From Sclerodactyla briareus (taxonomy: Eukaryota; Echinodermata; Holothuroidea; Dendrochirotida; Sclerodactylidae): DNA of 64,000 nucleotides. Where the stretch lies: the NCBI GenBank assembly GCA_026419785.1, contig JAODTK010000045.1:1-64000 (forward strand). Direction: 5' to 3'. Below, one piece after another: positions 34,741-46,720 of the stretch. The position numbers and the translations under genes are program-made. Positions within the stretch are counted from its first letter, which is position 1. Each line of letters begins with the position of its first letter. Under the pieces are notes generated by a model. The model was given only the letters and a program-made list of their open reading frames with translations, was not told where the DNA came from and made no database searches.

Positions 34741-36215
34741 CGGACAGGGCAATCGACATGTCTGGTAACCCGGACAGAAGAGGCACGAAGCGCCATGGCA
34801 TGACAGGATTTCCCGCCCCCAATACTCGACCAAATTCGCTGTTACCGAGTGTGAGCTATCTTACATACGGCTCCCATTACACTAGTCGAGAGGGCTTCCG
34901 AAAACTTGAGTCTACCCCACAGTACTCGAATCTGTCGAAGGCCACGTCGGAGAGGAAACAGTTTTCCTGTACGGTACTCTCTGCAGAAAGAGAACACGAA
35001 AGGGAAAGGATGGAAACGTGAGGTAGCTGATCGATTGTATGTCAAATAAAAAGGGCAAAGTTCAATGTGCAAATGATGAATGGTAGGCGTCCACATAACG
35101 TCAACGATATATATGGGGCAAACTGCTACATGGCGGTCATGAGGACATCAACGCCTTTCGCCCACACCAAAATTTGCAGCTTCACGGCCGCCAACTTCAA
35201 GTGCTTGGCATTGCGTCATATCGCGCCGGTCGACGGTTCATATCATGGTCACTGGCAATACCCGATCCCCTGAAGATCGGAAACACATTTGACCCACTAT
35301 CCGAAACGATTGCGTCTGGCACAGAATACGGATAGGGTGGTTTCGGCCTTAGGAGGCGGATATAGCTCAGTCGGGAGCCCAGACTGCAGACTGCAAAACT
35401 ATTGTTGGTGCCGTTGGAAGCCGAGGATTTCTGCCGTGCTGTTGGGACAAGCATAGTATCCTGAAATGTCCCCACGCCAACCAATGTTGTTCAAAGTGGT
35501 GTAGGTGTGAGGTGACTTGTGAAGATTATCGAACGCCGTTATGAGCTGCTTGATATGGGAAGTCCCCAGGGAGGCACGATGAAGTGACGGACTGGAATGG
35601 TGCGTCAGAAGAGAATAGTCTGTTCAGACTCGATGAATAATCTTGCGATCCAGAACCATCGAACGTTGATAGCTACAACTACTCCACCAACCTGCAGATC
35701 CATGGGTATATAACCACGGACATCGAGTTTTTGTAAGACTGTGAAACGGTTTTCTTACGGTAGTAGTGAGAAGACATGCGAGGTGATGACTAATCGCGTT
35801 AATTTAGCTCCTTATTGTATAGAACTTAAAACTAGTAGGTCTTCTCCAGACCGCCGTACCTGCCACCACGCTGCGATGTAACAGGGCGAAATTTAATTAA
35901 CTGATTAAGACCGAACTCGACGAGCCCGCGTATGCTACAGAGGGCGCGTTAATACAGTTACATTGACAACGCTGAGAAAGACTGATGGTGCTTGACAAAA
36001 TGAAGCAAGATTCACAATTTAGTGACGATGTGAGGGTAAGGGTTACACACTGTTACAGATGTAAAAAAACTAGAGGGTGTAATACGCGTTAGCAGGGGCG
36101 ATTAAAAGACACAATCTTCTAAACATTAGACTAGGAGAGAACAAGGAGAGGTGCGTTGCTGGGTGGGGGAGCGGGTTTGTGACAGCACTAATAATCAGGG
36201 TAATATTGTAGAGAG
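34741..36215. other. No recognisable gene
   Basis: Apart from the tRNA-like fragment at 35,352 nothing is assignable. The open frames (34,758-35,021, 34,842-35,096 and 35,067-35,273) overlap each other on opposite strands and show no domain or splice-site support. Confidence 0.4.
35352..35430 (+). repeat. tRNA-like fragment, probable SINE head
   Basis: GGCGGATATAGCTCAGTCGGGAG (35,355-35,377, given here in two parts: GGCGGATA and TAGCTCAGTCGGGAG) matches a tRNA 5' half with A box. No B box or closing acceptor stem follows, so it is not a functional tRNA. The minus-strand frame across it (35,197-35,484) is not considered coding. Confidence 0.35.
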
Positions 36216-36360
36216 ATTTGATTATTATTATTATTCTAGTATTATTATTATTATATTAGTATTATTATTATTATTATATTATATTGTTATTATTATATTA
36301 TATATTTTTTTTTTCTTATTATTATTATTATTAGGATTATATTAGTATTGATTATTGTAT
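36216..36360 (+). repeat. TTA microsatellite
   Basis: Degenerate ATT/TTA trinucleotide repeat with a T tract near 36,305. The hydrophobic frame 36,151-36,345 is its translation. Confidence 0.9.
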
Positions 36361-37821
36361 TATCCAGGATCGGATTAGCGTTGTTACCGGGCGTTATCAG
36401 TACGAATAGACTGTCAAACGCGCCATGAGAAAGTCTATGAGAAAGGAACAAAAAAAGTGTTCCCTATATCACAGGTTAATTATCGCAAGAATTCAGGGGA
36501 GTTATGGCCATATTTACATGGGGTGAAAATATCCAAGCTGTGGATCAGATGGCCTTCGATAGGAGGGTTTGCACAGTATGCTTCAATAGCGAAATCTCAC
36601 GGAAGATAGGCAGGTCTGCTAAACCAGCCGGAGCGCTCTCAACGTCTTTTAACCGTAATCATGAGTGAGCCCAGATCGCTCTATGTATGAACGCTCCTTC
36701 ACAGTGATAGAGTATAGGCGTGTCTCTAGTTGTTACAATGCTGCTGGCATGTCGACCGGATTGGCTGGATAACGTTTTCGTTCAGTACCATTAAGTGCGC
36801 TATAAGCTAAAGGCAAATTACAGCAAATACATACTATTCACAGTGTTATATTGTTGTGAGAGAAGAGAATAAAAAATCCTTCAAAATAGCACTTATGTTT
36901 ATAGCATGTTAATTCGGGTGGGAAGATATGGCTCCTCAAAATTTCATCTAATGTGGTGATTGGGCAACTGGCAACATTTTATGATGTCATATCTACCAAT
37001 TATAAGGAAAGTTAAGACATTATTCTTTTTTTCTCTAAAATGGAGATATGAACGTCATTCAAATGTGGCACATTCGCAAAATTGACAAGCTTAGCAGTAT
37101 AAAATATAATTCTTAAAATTCGTAAACGTATAAACGGGGATGCTATGAACTGGAAACAAAGTTGAGTGGCAGTAAGTTGCAGTACACAATATCCGATGTA
37201 TTTAAATAGTTTGACAGGACTTTGCTTCTTTAAGGAAAGAATGATCTAGTTTCGGAGAATCAAGTCCGTACAAACACGGTGTGAAGTGTGACTCATGTAT
37301 GTATTGCAGTGGCTCCGTGCCGTTGTTTATTAGTGAAACAGAAGGAGTAACATCTGAGAATACATACCAGAAGAGATTGACAAGGAAAAAACGTGTACGG
37401 TCTTCACACGGATGGTACAACTAAAACCGAATGTTCATGGCCCAAACATTTCTTTTGACGGTCTGGTAGGACAGTGGGCGGTAGTGTGGCATATGTAATA
37501 GGGGTCTAAGAAAAAAATAAATTTGGTAGACTGTACACAGGTATTGTTTTGCTCGGATCTTGTAGGTATTCATAATATATAGCCTTCAGTGATTGAGGAG
37601 TTTATAAATTTGAGGTAAAAAATCTGCTCCACGGAAAAAAAACGTTTCTGAAAGAAGCCAAGTATATATGGAATGGCAAACAATTCCATAGGTTTTCCGA
37701 AAGGACTATGAAAAGTGGAATTGAATGAAGGTCTCAGACACCTCGCGAATAATGGATCAGTGACGATAAATCGGTCTCACGGTACAGCGACTACTAACTT
37801 CACGTTGGTATACACATGGAC

Positions 37822-37905
37822 GTCATATACATATTATAATATAAGATATAATATAGATATGTAATATAACATTATAAATTTTTTTAATAATAATATAGTA
37901 TATAT
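37822..37905. repeat. AT-rich microsatellite
   Basis: ATATAATATAAGATATAAT-like degenerate dinucleotide repeat. Confidence 0.8.
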
Positions 37906-40865
37906 ACTCACGTGCACGGGGAGGACTGTACAAAGCTTAACTGTCCTCCTCAAAAGTTGCCTCTGTAAGCTGTTTGCAACCCTCTGAAACAGGGAGGGAT
38001 CAGAAAATTCGGCATTCTTTCACACTAATTCGCGGGGATAATCCAATTGGTCTAATTGTTGGATGAAGCTACGCTTAGCAGTTGCGTTAGTGTGTTGTAA
38101 CTCGGGTCCTATAAAAACTGAGAATAGTATAAAAGTCATTACCCTACATACAAGCAATGATGTTTTGAGATGGCGTTCTGCCCAAGTTCCCAGACTCCGT
38201 TGGGGTCAGCAAAATGGATGGCTCAAATATGACCAATATAAACCGCTTGAGGAAGAAGTTCTCTTCCCCTACCCGGTCCTCTCCATGGTGACCGGAGCGA
38301 TCGGGGCAGGGCGGGCGTCGTCTGCAAACCTAGTTCAGCGTATGACGGTGATCCTTGCGCGCGCTGGAAACCGTTAGATCTTCTACGTTGGTCTCTCCAG
38401 ATCGCGGATCTGCAAATCAAAATGCCTTTACCCATGAGGGGTTTAACGTCCAACTGATAATTACCGCTTTAAAAAAAAAACCTATCCCACTCCATTATGA
38501 ACAAAAGCGCCCTGGTCAAATGGGCATGACCCCAAAAAGTGATTTATTGACCACTAATTTGTAAAATCTGAGCCAGATTCCACAATGATATCGGTCAATC
38601 TGGATACTTCTGAGATTTCAGTGTACATGACTACATCAGTTTTACAGTGTATTACCTTGTTACCCAGAAGAGGATTTGACGTTATGGATAGAGATTGAGG
38701 CATTTCGGTCTGAACTCGAGGGAGTTGAAGTTGAGGACGAGCTCGAGGCGACTTGATTCAGGTTTCCGAAATAGTTCATGATAAATGGGTAATTGTCTTA
38801 GGGATGCGGAAGGCGTCGCACGTTAGACGTTCGAATATTGTTTTTAACAAAGAGATTCAATGAGAAAAACCAGTCTCCAGAAAAATATTTTGTTGAGTGT
38901 TGAATGCATCAGAAGTCTTGACGTGTTTCTCTTCAAGAATTGTGAGTGGATTCTTTGGGATCCATTTTTCTATTTGTCCTACCCTTTCAGAGCGAAGATG
39001 TCTAAGCGAAATCGGTCATTCTTATCAATATCAATTCACCTTGAAATGATAATGCAAAAGGATGAACCAATACCAGTTGTTGTGTAGAATTTCTATAGGA
39101 CAGCGAATACATTACTATATAGTAATTTAGATTCACTCGACGTCCAAATTAGCTATTCAAGCCTTTATAATGATCGTTCAAAAAAAAAAAGTCACATTCT
39201 GAATTCTGGAATCGAATTTTAGCGGTTTTCATAATGTTTGCAACAGGGCGTTGCCGGAAAGACTGGCGTTGGCCTGATTTGATGCGAACGGAATTTCATT
39301 TCGATTGCCGGTTAAAGCATCCTGAGAGTTTCCAAGCTAACCAACAAGCGCCACCCATCGTAATCGCCTTGTATGTAAGCTGCCAGGAACAAGTACACTG
39401 TGGTATAGATACTCAATTGATTGGTAACTGATTGAGGGCCAGAGCAGAGAACAGTTATGACCCCGGATGGGATCTGTGGCTACTGTAATCACTTTGTAGC
39501 ACTAGTATTTCATTTACGTAATTATCCGTTTTTCACGGATAGACCCATACGGATACGGTGCAAAATAGATGTTTGAAATACATATGAAGAAAGTAGAAGA
39601 AAGTAAACCAGAAACCCGTGAGGCATCTCAAAAAATAATCACTGGTAATCATCAAATTGATAACAACAACAACATGAATAAAAAAATGCGCAACAAAAAA
39701 GAAACACCACACCCTATGAACAATTTTCCGATCAACAACCGTGTACTATCGTGTTGTAATATCTTTCTGTTGAGTTGATCATCAGGGGTCTATTGGTGTC
39801 TCTTTTAACGTTCCTATTCTACTGATCATCAAAACATACCTCGGCCATGTCGGTCTTGAATCAGAGCAGAGAACAGAATTAGGAGCCCCGTGTTCGAATG
39901 CTCCTAATAGGTAACCACAATCGGAGAGACAGGGCTACCCATGGCAGCTCAGAACTTTTTGTTAGTACACGACACGAATCTGAATTGGTTTTTTAACACC
40001 AAATCAAGGGGACTGAGTGAAGTAATCAAACTTCAAAGAAGAGCCCTTTACCTAAGGCCAGTCATCCGCTGATAGGCGATTCTTACTACTTCCATGCCTA
40101 CTAAACAGGGAGTGTTGGCCAAATAATAAGACACCTAAATCATGGGACTCGACCAATGTCATCCTCCCTCAATAATCCTCCTCAATTCCATCTTCCTGAA
40201 TTCCCATGATGTAGAGTGTCATAAATATTTTGGATACCTCGAACATTTGGCATCTCGTAGTTCTTGGCAACTTTATCACACAAGTGGGTATTCTACCATT
40301 TACTTTTTTACACTCAATACCGGTATCACAGAAGTATATCAGTCGGATCGATGACATAGAGAGCGCGTTGTAAGTTGAGGTAAAATCCTTATCAAATCCA
40401 ACCTTATGAGTCTTGTTAAACTCCTGCTCCATTTGAGTATTCAATCCACGTGTTAATTGCATAATTTAAAATATGTTACGGGCTCAATACTCACGCTGTG
40501 TGGAATGACAGCCGTCGCAGAGTGGCCTGTAATCCATCCCGAAGCGGTGACGCCGTCACATTCTCCCTAGGTAGTTTTTGTAGCAGTGCTTTTGACAGGG
40601 CTCGTCGAGAGATTACAGTAAAGCGTGGGGAAGAAGTACTATTGGCAACCGCGGGTGCTTGCAGTGCCATGAGGTTCGGCAGAAGTACGATTTCAGCCGC
40701 GTTTCGGGGGAAATAACAGAAATTGTTATAAGCCTATGTCAATCGTTTAGAGACGGCCCACGATTGTAATATTCAACGGACTCACTTTCTTGAACAACGC
40801 GACGCCGTTAAAATTGTGCCTCTTCACATAACATTTAACCCCTGCCATTTTCTGCATGAAATTAG

Positions 40866-40932
40866 TGATGTATTGTATGTATGTATGTATGTATGTATGT
40901 ATTTATGTATGTATTGTATGTATGATGTATGT
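40866..40932 (+). repeat. GTAT tetranucleotide microsatellite
   Basis: About 15 units of GTAT with occasional ATTT or deleted bases. The minus-strand frame 40,824-41,033 (rich in HTYIHT) is its translation. Confidence 0.9.
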
Positions 40933-42599
40933 ATGTGAGTAGCTATGTGCTTGATCAGTACTGATGTATTGCTAGTAACATGATGATGACAGTGGCGTAA
41001 CAACTCATTGGGTACATATCTCCAATTTCCCACAGGGCAACCACATGAAAACTAGTAACCCACGACACCAATCCTCTCCGTCTGCCCATAGACTAATAAC
41101 AGTACTTTTCAAGTGTGAAATTAATGGTCATTTCAATGAAAAAAGAATACTGTGTGAATGTGCCTTGTCGATCTGGTAGTAATATACAGGCACAACATTT
41201 AAGAGTTATGCTCCTGGTCGCCCCCACGATGAGAGCTCACGAAATCGGAAATTTCAAATTAGTCGGCTCAAAAAAGTAAGGTCTGTCTTGTATAGGCCCT
41301 CCCTCATAACAAATTCGATCGCTGATTATGCCGATTTTTTTATGAAAAAAAAAACATTGAGGAGAACATACCGAGATTTCAGTATGGATGTTCTTACCGG
41401 TATGATACGATAGAGGACGATGGACACCGGTGGGTAATGGTGAAACCGTATTCTCTCGTCCTCTGGATAGGATATCAAGTGCGGGTCGGTATAGATTACC
41501 CTCACTCCGGTATTCTGAGTAAGCAGGCCGATATAATCAGGTTGTTCAACGAGAGCGTCAAGTGGAGCCCTATGAAGGGGAGAATATTAAAAACAACAGT
41601 TTTCATAAAGCCAACCATCGTAAATGGGGGTAAAAACAGAGACAAACATCTGTGAACCCTAATTCCTGAAGCTAATGTGTTTTTTTTTTCTCTTCAAACC
41701 AACAATATGCAATCCTCATGAGCTCTTTCATGGACTTACTCCTAATATTGCAATTAAACACTATGGAAACAATGACCATAAACACCGTCGCTAAAGAAAT
41801 GTTCGACCTGTGAGCACTACTTTCAGATTTTAGCAAGATAGACATCATCCTGCAGATATATTCCTCAGAATGAATTAAAATGTCATCTGCGATTACCGAG
41901 ACAAATTGCTTAAAGCAGGAGACACAAAACATCTGGTATTCTGTTTGTCTTTTAATTATCAAGAGGTACACACTGACCGATGTTACATAGAAACTTACCG
42001 TATTGGGCTACAACTGTTTTGCCAGTCCGTCGCAGGATGGTATATCATATTTACTGCCGTGGTTTGAAACACGTAGCAGTTGCCGTTATTAAATTGTTTG
42101 GAATTTGTAGAAGTCTCTGTGAAAAAGGTAGAGGGAAGGAAAAACATAAGCACTCTATGGGGAAAATGGACAGAATGTACTTGTTGTATTGACAATTGAG
42201 GGATTTTGTATTATACATATTGACGCGCCTATATGTTAAGAACACGAGGGACTCGTACACTGTCAGCGGAACATTAACAGTTGGTTCGAATGTTTCAACT
42301 CTGTTTCAGGTAGTGAGTTTTAATGCTCATGTCCTCTTACGTGACTCACAGAACCCCCCCCCCACCCTATACTTATTGAATCATGAGCAGTAACGATGCC
42401 CTCACACACTCAACAACGAAAAATGTGGGTACAAATACCCCTTGGTATTTAATGATAATACTGAGTGCCAAACTGAGTGAAAATAATTGCTCATGGGTAT
42501 TGTATCAAAAAGTTTTTTTTTTTTTTAGAGATGAGGATACTTGCAAGTCGCAATGGACTCGAAACGAATGTTGTCACGCACAATAAATTGGACCTTAGC

Positions 42600-43462
42600 C
42601 TGTCTCACCCAGTCAACATCAATCACTTTTTCTTACAAGCATTGATTTACGAACTTAATTATAACTTCCACCTCTTTAATTTGAACGAGACAATTCTCGG
42701 GATCATATCGATGACCCAGGAATCGAATAGCGGACTAAATTTGTTGTTCTGCCAATAAAGGCAGGAGAGGAGCCAGGAGGTGGTGATGTTTGTATACAAC
42801 ACGCGAATGCCTTGTGTCAGGAGATATGGAATAGGGGTCATGGCATTGAAAGCAATGTGGGTAGAATTCTCTATGTTCGTGGAGACAAGACGAATACGAG
42901 TAACTGAAACAATTACCGATATGTGATATACGCCCCGACTTTGTTACCTTTGTTGAACCAGCACAGGTCCGGTACAGTATGGGAAAAGTTTAGGGACACT
43001 AGGACACATCTAGTACTCTGGAACGGGCCCCTGCTAATATGTTTTTCGCGTCCAACGTGAACGTGGCTTACGAGCTGAAGCCGCACAGGCACAGTGATAT
43101 GAGACCGCTACGACACAGTTAACGAGAGCGAAAACATGAAACTGTGGGTAGAATTCTCTATGTGCCGTGTAGACAAGACGGAATACCAAGTACGGAAAAA
43201 TAATCGGAAGGGTGACTAAGTCCTATACGCGACTTTGGTACCTTTGTTGAACAGCACTAGGTCCCGAACAATTATGAGACAAGTGTGTAGGCACTAGGAC
43301 ACTCACAATTTAGTTCTCTGTGAAACGGGACGCTTCCAAACGGGAACGTGGCATTACGAAGCTGAAGCCGCACAGGCCACCGTGATATGAGACCGCTACG
43401 ACACAGTTAACGAGAGCGAAAACATGAAACAATGGGGGGTAGAATTCTCTATGTGCCGAAAG
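42600..43462 (+). mobile_element. LINE endonuclease fragment with internal duplication
   Basis: The frame reads FNLNETILG (near 42,676-42,705), the LNETWL-type motif of APE-like LINE endonucleases, and aligns with the LINE at 59,400-59,640 of copy B. Further on, EF/EILYVRGDK (about 42,863-42,890), an IYAPP-like box (42,925) and a WNGPLLICF-like stretch (43,018-43,045) fit the continuation of such an endonuclease. A block of about 290 bp is then repeated (see 42,861-43,462). No RT follows. Confidence 0.6.
42861..43462 (+). repeat. Direct tandem duplication, ~290-bp unit, 2.1 copies
   Basis: GTAGAATTCTCTATGT occurs at 42,861, 43,148 and 43,439. Units are 287 and 291 bp plus a 24-bp start of a third. 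The last 80 bp of each (CACAGTGATATGAGACCGCT through GAGAGCGAAAACATGAAAC) are almost identical; the middles differ by many small indels. The duplicated sequence is LINE endonuclease-coding. Confidence 0.85.
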
Positions 43463-44080
43463 AGATATAATTGGTGATCCTTGACTGTAAACAACCCCGG
43501 AAAAAAAAAAAACCAAAGCATTCACCTTAAGCATAATTGAACAAGCTTTCTCAAGTAATCATTAAAAATAGGTTTATTGCACTTTTGTTCATTACTACCC
43601 TTCCTACAAATTGGATGTCTCTATTTAGGTCAGGCTTGTGTCTGATACCAATCCGAAGATCTACATTTTTTCTACATAGTTCGCAATTGCGCTGTGTGCA
43701 ATTAATGGAGGATGGTGTCGCCTGTTGTAGTGTCTTATTCATTATAACACTAAACCGTCCTGTATGGTAGTCACTATATAGAAAAATCTATAACATTAAT
43801 GCTGCCCACATGGAACGCCTCCCCCTCACCTACAATTGAGTTACTACCCCTTGACAGTAACTGAACAATGTGTGATTAGAGTGGATCCACTGATTCAGCG
43901 AAGCACGTCATGCAGGAGCACGGCAACCTCGTTTGGCACACCTACCACTCTTATTAGGCTGAACGTTTTGTCGCACGCGGACAGTATTTTTGCTTGCCCG
44001 AAGACCCCAAAAAAAAGCCAAAGTTCAACACGTCACTCTGGTAAGGGAGAAATGTCTCTAAATTGAAATTATTGAAGTAC
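43463..44080. other. No recognisable gene
   Basis: Short frames only (43,310-43,534 minus, 43,537-43,770 plus and 43,836-44,066 plus). An A tract lies at 43,500-43,512. Nothing assignable. Confidence 0.4.
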
Positions 44081-44082
44081 CC

Positions 44083-44312
44083 TGTTATATATATATATAT
44101 ATATATATATCTAGTATATAGATATATATTATATATATATATATAATATATATATATATATAATATTATTATATAGGATAGAATATAATATATATATAAT
44201 ATATATATATGATATATATATATATATATATATCTATATATATATATAGATATATATATATATATCTATATAATATATATCTATATATATATCATAATTA
44301 TATAATAGATAT
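44083..44312. repeat. TA microsatellite, ~230 bp
   Basis: TATA repeat with scattered CTATA and GATATA interruptions, directly upstream of the hammerhead motif. A shorter patch of the same kind lies at 44,489-44,516. Confidence 0.95.
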
Positions 44313-44321
44313 CACTTCGTA

Positions 44322-44366
44322 GTCACTGCACTGACGAAGGACTAGTATTGTCCGAAAGTCTCTGCA
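44322..44366 (+). ncRNA. Hammerhead-ribozyme-like motif, Penelope type
   Basis: TGCA (44,327-44,330) is followed by CTGACGA (44,331-44,337), stem II GGAC-TAGTATT-GTCC (44,339-44,353), GAAA (44,354-44,357), GTCTC, then TGCA (44,362-44,365). The two TGCA words can pair as stem I, stem II is a perfect 4-bp helix, and stem III is minimal, as described for hammerheads of Penelope-like retroelements. Differences from the active core: CTGACGA instead of CTGATGA, and one extra base between GAAA and the cleavage-site pyrimidines. It may be a decayed ribozyme. The adjacent TA repeat fits such an element; no Penelope RT was found. Confidence 0.5.
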
Positions 44367-44639
44367 TCCAAAACATATCGCTTGTTTTACTCACATTTTT
44401 TCCTAGCTCAATCGCTATTTCGCAATCTCATTCGATATTCCACTATCATTTACGTAGTCATTGTTGTTTTACAGTTTTTGCCTCTTGTCTATATCTATAT
44501 ATAATATATCTATATAGGGGTGGCATTCAGGGTGACAGTTGCAGTCAGTAGTCTTCATAACTACCTGGCCCTTTGGTAATCAATGAAACTGACATTGTGC
44601 ATTTATCCCACCATCCAGTTAGTGGATCATGACACAGTC

Positions 44640-45240
44640 AAAATAATAACACCACCAACAACTTCTTCACCGTGGACCAACAATACGCTGAGGATATCTC
44701 TTGGCCTCAACTGTGAACATTACCAAACGTCGAAAATCCACGAGTGTCTAAGAAACTGACAAGAGAATCTGATAATTAACAGCACGAAAACTGAGACGTT
44801 CTCAATCACGAGAATGGCAAGAAGTTGGAAGAAATTTAAATATTTGGGAGTTTGTTGGTAACCGAAGAAGACATAACAGAAGAATTGTATACCAACACTG
44901 TTTTCAACCTCTGTCCAATATTCAGATCAGACGAGTAGGAACAAGCATCAAACTCCGGATTTTCATCCCTAATAAAGAGTAATTTCTCTGTAAATTTTGA
45001 ACTGGCGGGTACAACGAAGGGATCTTGATCACGAAATTGACACTTTCAAAGATACTACCTGCAAGGTTCCCACTCAAATTGACTCATAACAATTGATACC
45101 AAACGACGAACTCTATGACGTGACCAGCCAAATCCCTTGGTCATCCGAGTAGCACATAGAGATGGAGATTTTTCCTCGTCACGTTGTGAGACCTCCAAGA
45201 AAAGCGCAGCGAATATCGCGAGAGAAGCATGAGACATACT
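44640..45240 (+). mobile_element. LINE fragment: RT with thumb and C-terminal domain
   Basis: QYAEDISW (near 44,687) stands for the Y-A-D-D catalytic box. Then KKFKYLG (44,834-44,855), LLVTEEDITEELY (44,857-44,895), a KLRIF (44,951) and SNFSVNFEL-like stretch (44,981-45,006), FQRYYL (45,046) and RWRFF (about 45,160). This order is that of non-LTR elements of the RTE/I-like 'endonuclease-reverse transcriptase' kind, whose proteins end in R-W-x-x-x-GHVLR. It is a different clade from the CR1-like copies. Frameshifted throughout. Confidence 0.65.
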
Positions 45241-46159
45241 ATTGAGCTAGTTGGGGAGACCCGTGACTACCTTGCTCGGAAAATCAAATCGCAACTTCAG
45301 GGACATCAACATTAACGATTTTAAGGTATCAATAAACCTTTGGCAAGATCGTTATACGTTGATCACTGAGCATGTCGGATAGACGAGAACTCAATCTACT
45401 ACTACCAATACTGAGTCCCCGGATATGCTGTACTTGAGCGCCTATTCAAATGTGGAGTCATATGTGGTCCACGTTAAGGCCCCTACGCGGTCGGTTTCCG
45501 GAAGCAACGCGTGAAATGCGGCTATGATGCGCAACCTAGAGCGCAGACGCAGTTATTACGCGCGATTGGCATGCAGGCTGTTTACAACCCCTAACAACCT
45601 GTGGGTGTCACTCAAGCATTCTAAGCAATATCATATCAATAACTAACTCCCGGTTCGAATTCAGCGGTCACCGGACTATTTCCCTAGGTGGCTGCAATTG
45701 CAGTTGCGATACGAGGTCTTGGTCCTTCACTTCATGGGTTCCGCTGTGATACATTGGATTTTCTGGGGTTACTGATATTTGTTTACGGGATAATTGCATG
45801 AGTCTCATCTGTTCGGCTGTGACAGCAGCACGCTGAACTTGAACTTCCGCCCTCCAGGGTTCCGAGAAATGGTCTGTCCTTGAGTTCACTGATTGTCCTT
45901 TTGATGTGGACGTAATAATGGCGGTCCTTTTAGTCAGTTGGGATTGGTTACACCCCAGCCTCATTTGAGCACTAGCACTAGTCGGGAAGAGATGGCGAGT
46001 TATCGCCGGTGATCATCCACGATTCAATTAAGGCAGGGTACTAGATGAGCCTCAGTGGGCTTTCCTGAACCGGAGAAATTAGAAATTAAATAAAATCGAA
46101 TCACACATGAACATGTGCAGCGGGTAAAAAACCGCCGACGTGATATCTCCGCCAGACGA
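45241..46159. other. No recognisable gene
   Basis: Minus frame 45,668-45,964 (98 codons, charged, rich in Gln and Arg) has no recognised domain. Nothing else is assignable. Confidence 0.4.
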
Positions 46160-46640
46160 AATGGTTGTGTTGACCTCGTTTGACTCTGAAAAGCACATGG
46201 AAGTTATTGTCACCATTTGACCTTGGTGGACTTTGAAATGGCCTACCTGTTGTTCACTTTCAAGACCAACGTGGTTCACATTCCCCAAGTTTAGTTCAAA
46301 TCGAAAATCTCGAATACATGCAAATTTGACCCTGGTGGACCTTGAAATTACCGTTATGTTTTTCGGGACCAACTTTCGTCCCCCCTCACCAAGTTTCATA
46401 TAAATCAGGGGACTAACTCTGTATTTTCGCCGCGAAAAAACGACAAATTTGACCAAACGTGGAATCACTGTCATGTTTTTCGAGACATTCTTGTCCCACC
46501 CACCAAGTTCATGAATCGGACCAACTCTGTTTTTTCGTTCAAAACCAGGCAAAAGCAAACATAGAGGGCAGCAAACATGCGTTGACGCCCAATTTCGAAA
46601 AATCATCCGAGATTTTGCAGGAACGGACGTGTGTACCAAG
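46160..46640 (-). repeat. Tandem repeat, ~120-bp units (family T1, reverse)
   Basis: Three to four units, visible as recurring AAATTTGACC (46,322 and 46,443; ATTTGACC at 46,216), GTGGACxTTGAAAT, a TTTTTCGGGACCAAC or TTTTTCGAGACATTC word, and a CACCAAGTTTCAT / CACCAAGTTCAT word (46,387 and 46,501). The reverse complement matches 13,008-13,352. The 186-codon minus frame at 46,079-46,639, the second longest open frame in the window, is the translation of this array; its internal periodicity (KNMTVI, KNITVI) shows it is not a gene. Confidence 0.75.
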
Positions 46641-46696
46641 GTTCAGATCAAGCGGATAATGGGTTAAAGAGTTATTGCGTAACGTCTGAAGTTCAG

Positions 46697-46720
46697 GGCG
46701 GCGGCGGCGGCGGCGGCGGA
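46697..46720 (+). repeat. GGC trinucleotide microsatellite
   Basis: Eight GGC units. It gives a polyglycine run in one frame and polyarginine in the reverse, explaining the short frames over it. Confidence 0.95.

Larger units (their letters stand above)
36361..42590. other. Long stretch without recognisable genes
   Basis: No family is recognised in any frame. Microsatellites lie at 37,822-37,905 (AT) and 40,866-40,932 (GTAT). 40,984 begins CAGTGGCGTAAC, a transposon-end-like word. The longest frames (38,063-38,377, 39,234-39,431, 39,569-39,778, 40,498-40,716, 41,437-41,655 and 41,672-41,971) are each under 105 codons with no supported domain. Short exons of a host gene could be hidden here. 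Confidence 0.4.

Noticed and set aside
39249..39281. CRKDWRWPDL, resembling the WRWPDL signature of the SMAD MH1 domain
   Set aside because: The residues before and after (no HVIYCRLW lead-in, no CxxNPYHY zinc-binding end) do not fit, and no other MH1 or MH2 exon was seen. Probably chance.
41672..41971. VIADDILIHSEE, resembling the Y-x-D-D box of an LTR-type reverse transcriptase
   Set aside because: No other RT, protease, integrase or LTR motif lies nearby, and the surrounding frame is not RT-like.
46079..46639. 186-codon minus-strand frame
   Set aside because: Its peptide is internally periodic because it reads through about 120-bp tandem units, also present in reverse at 13,008.
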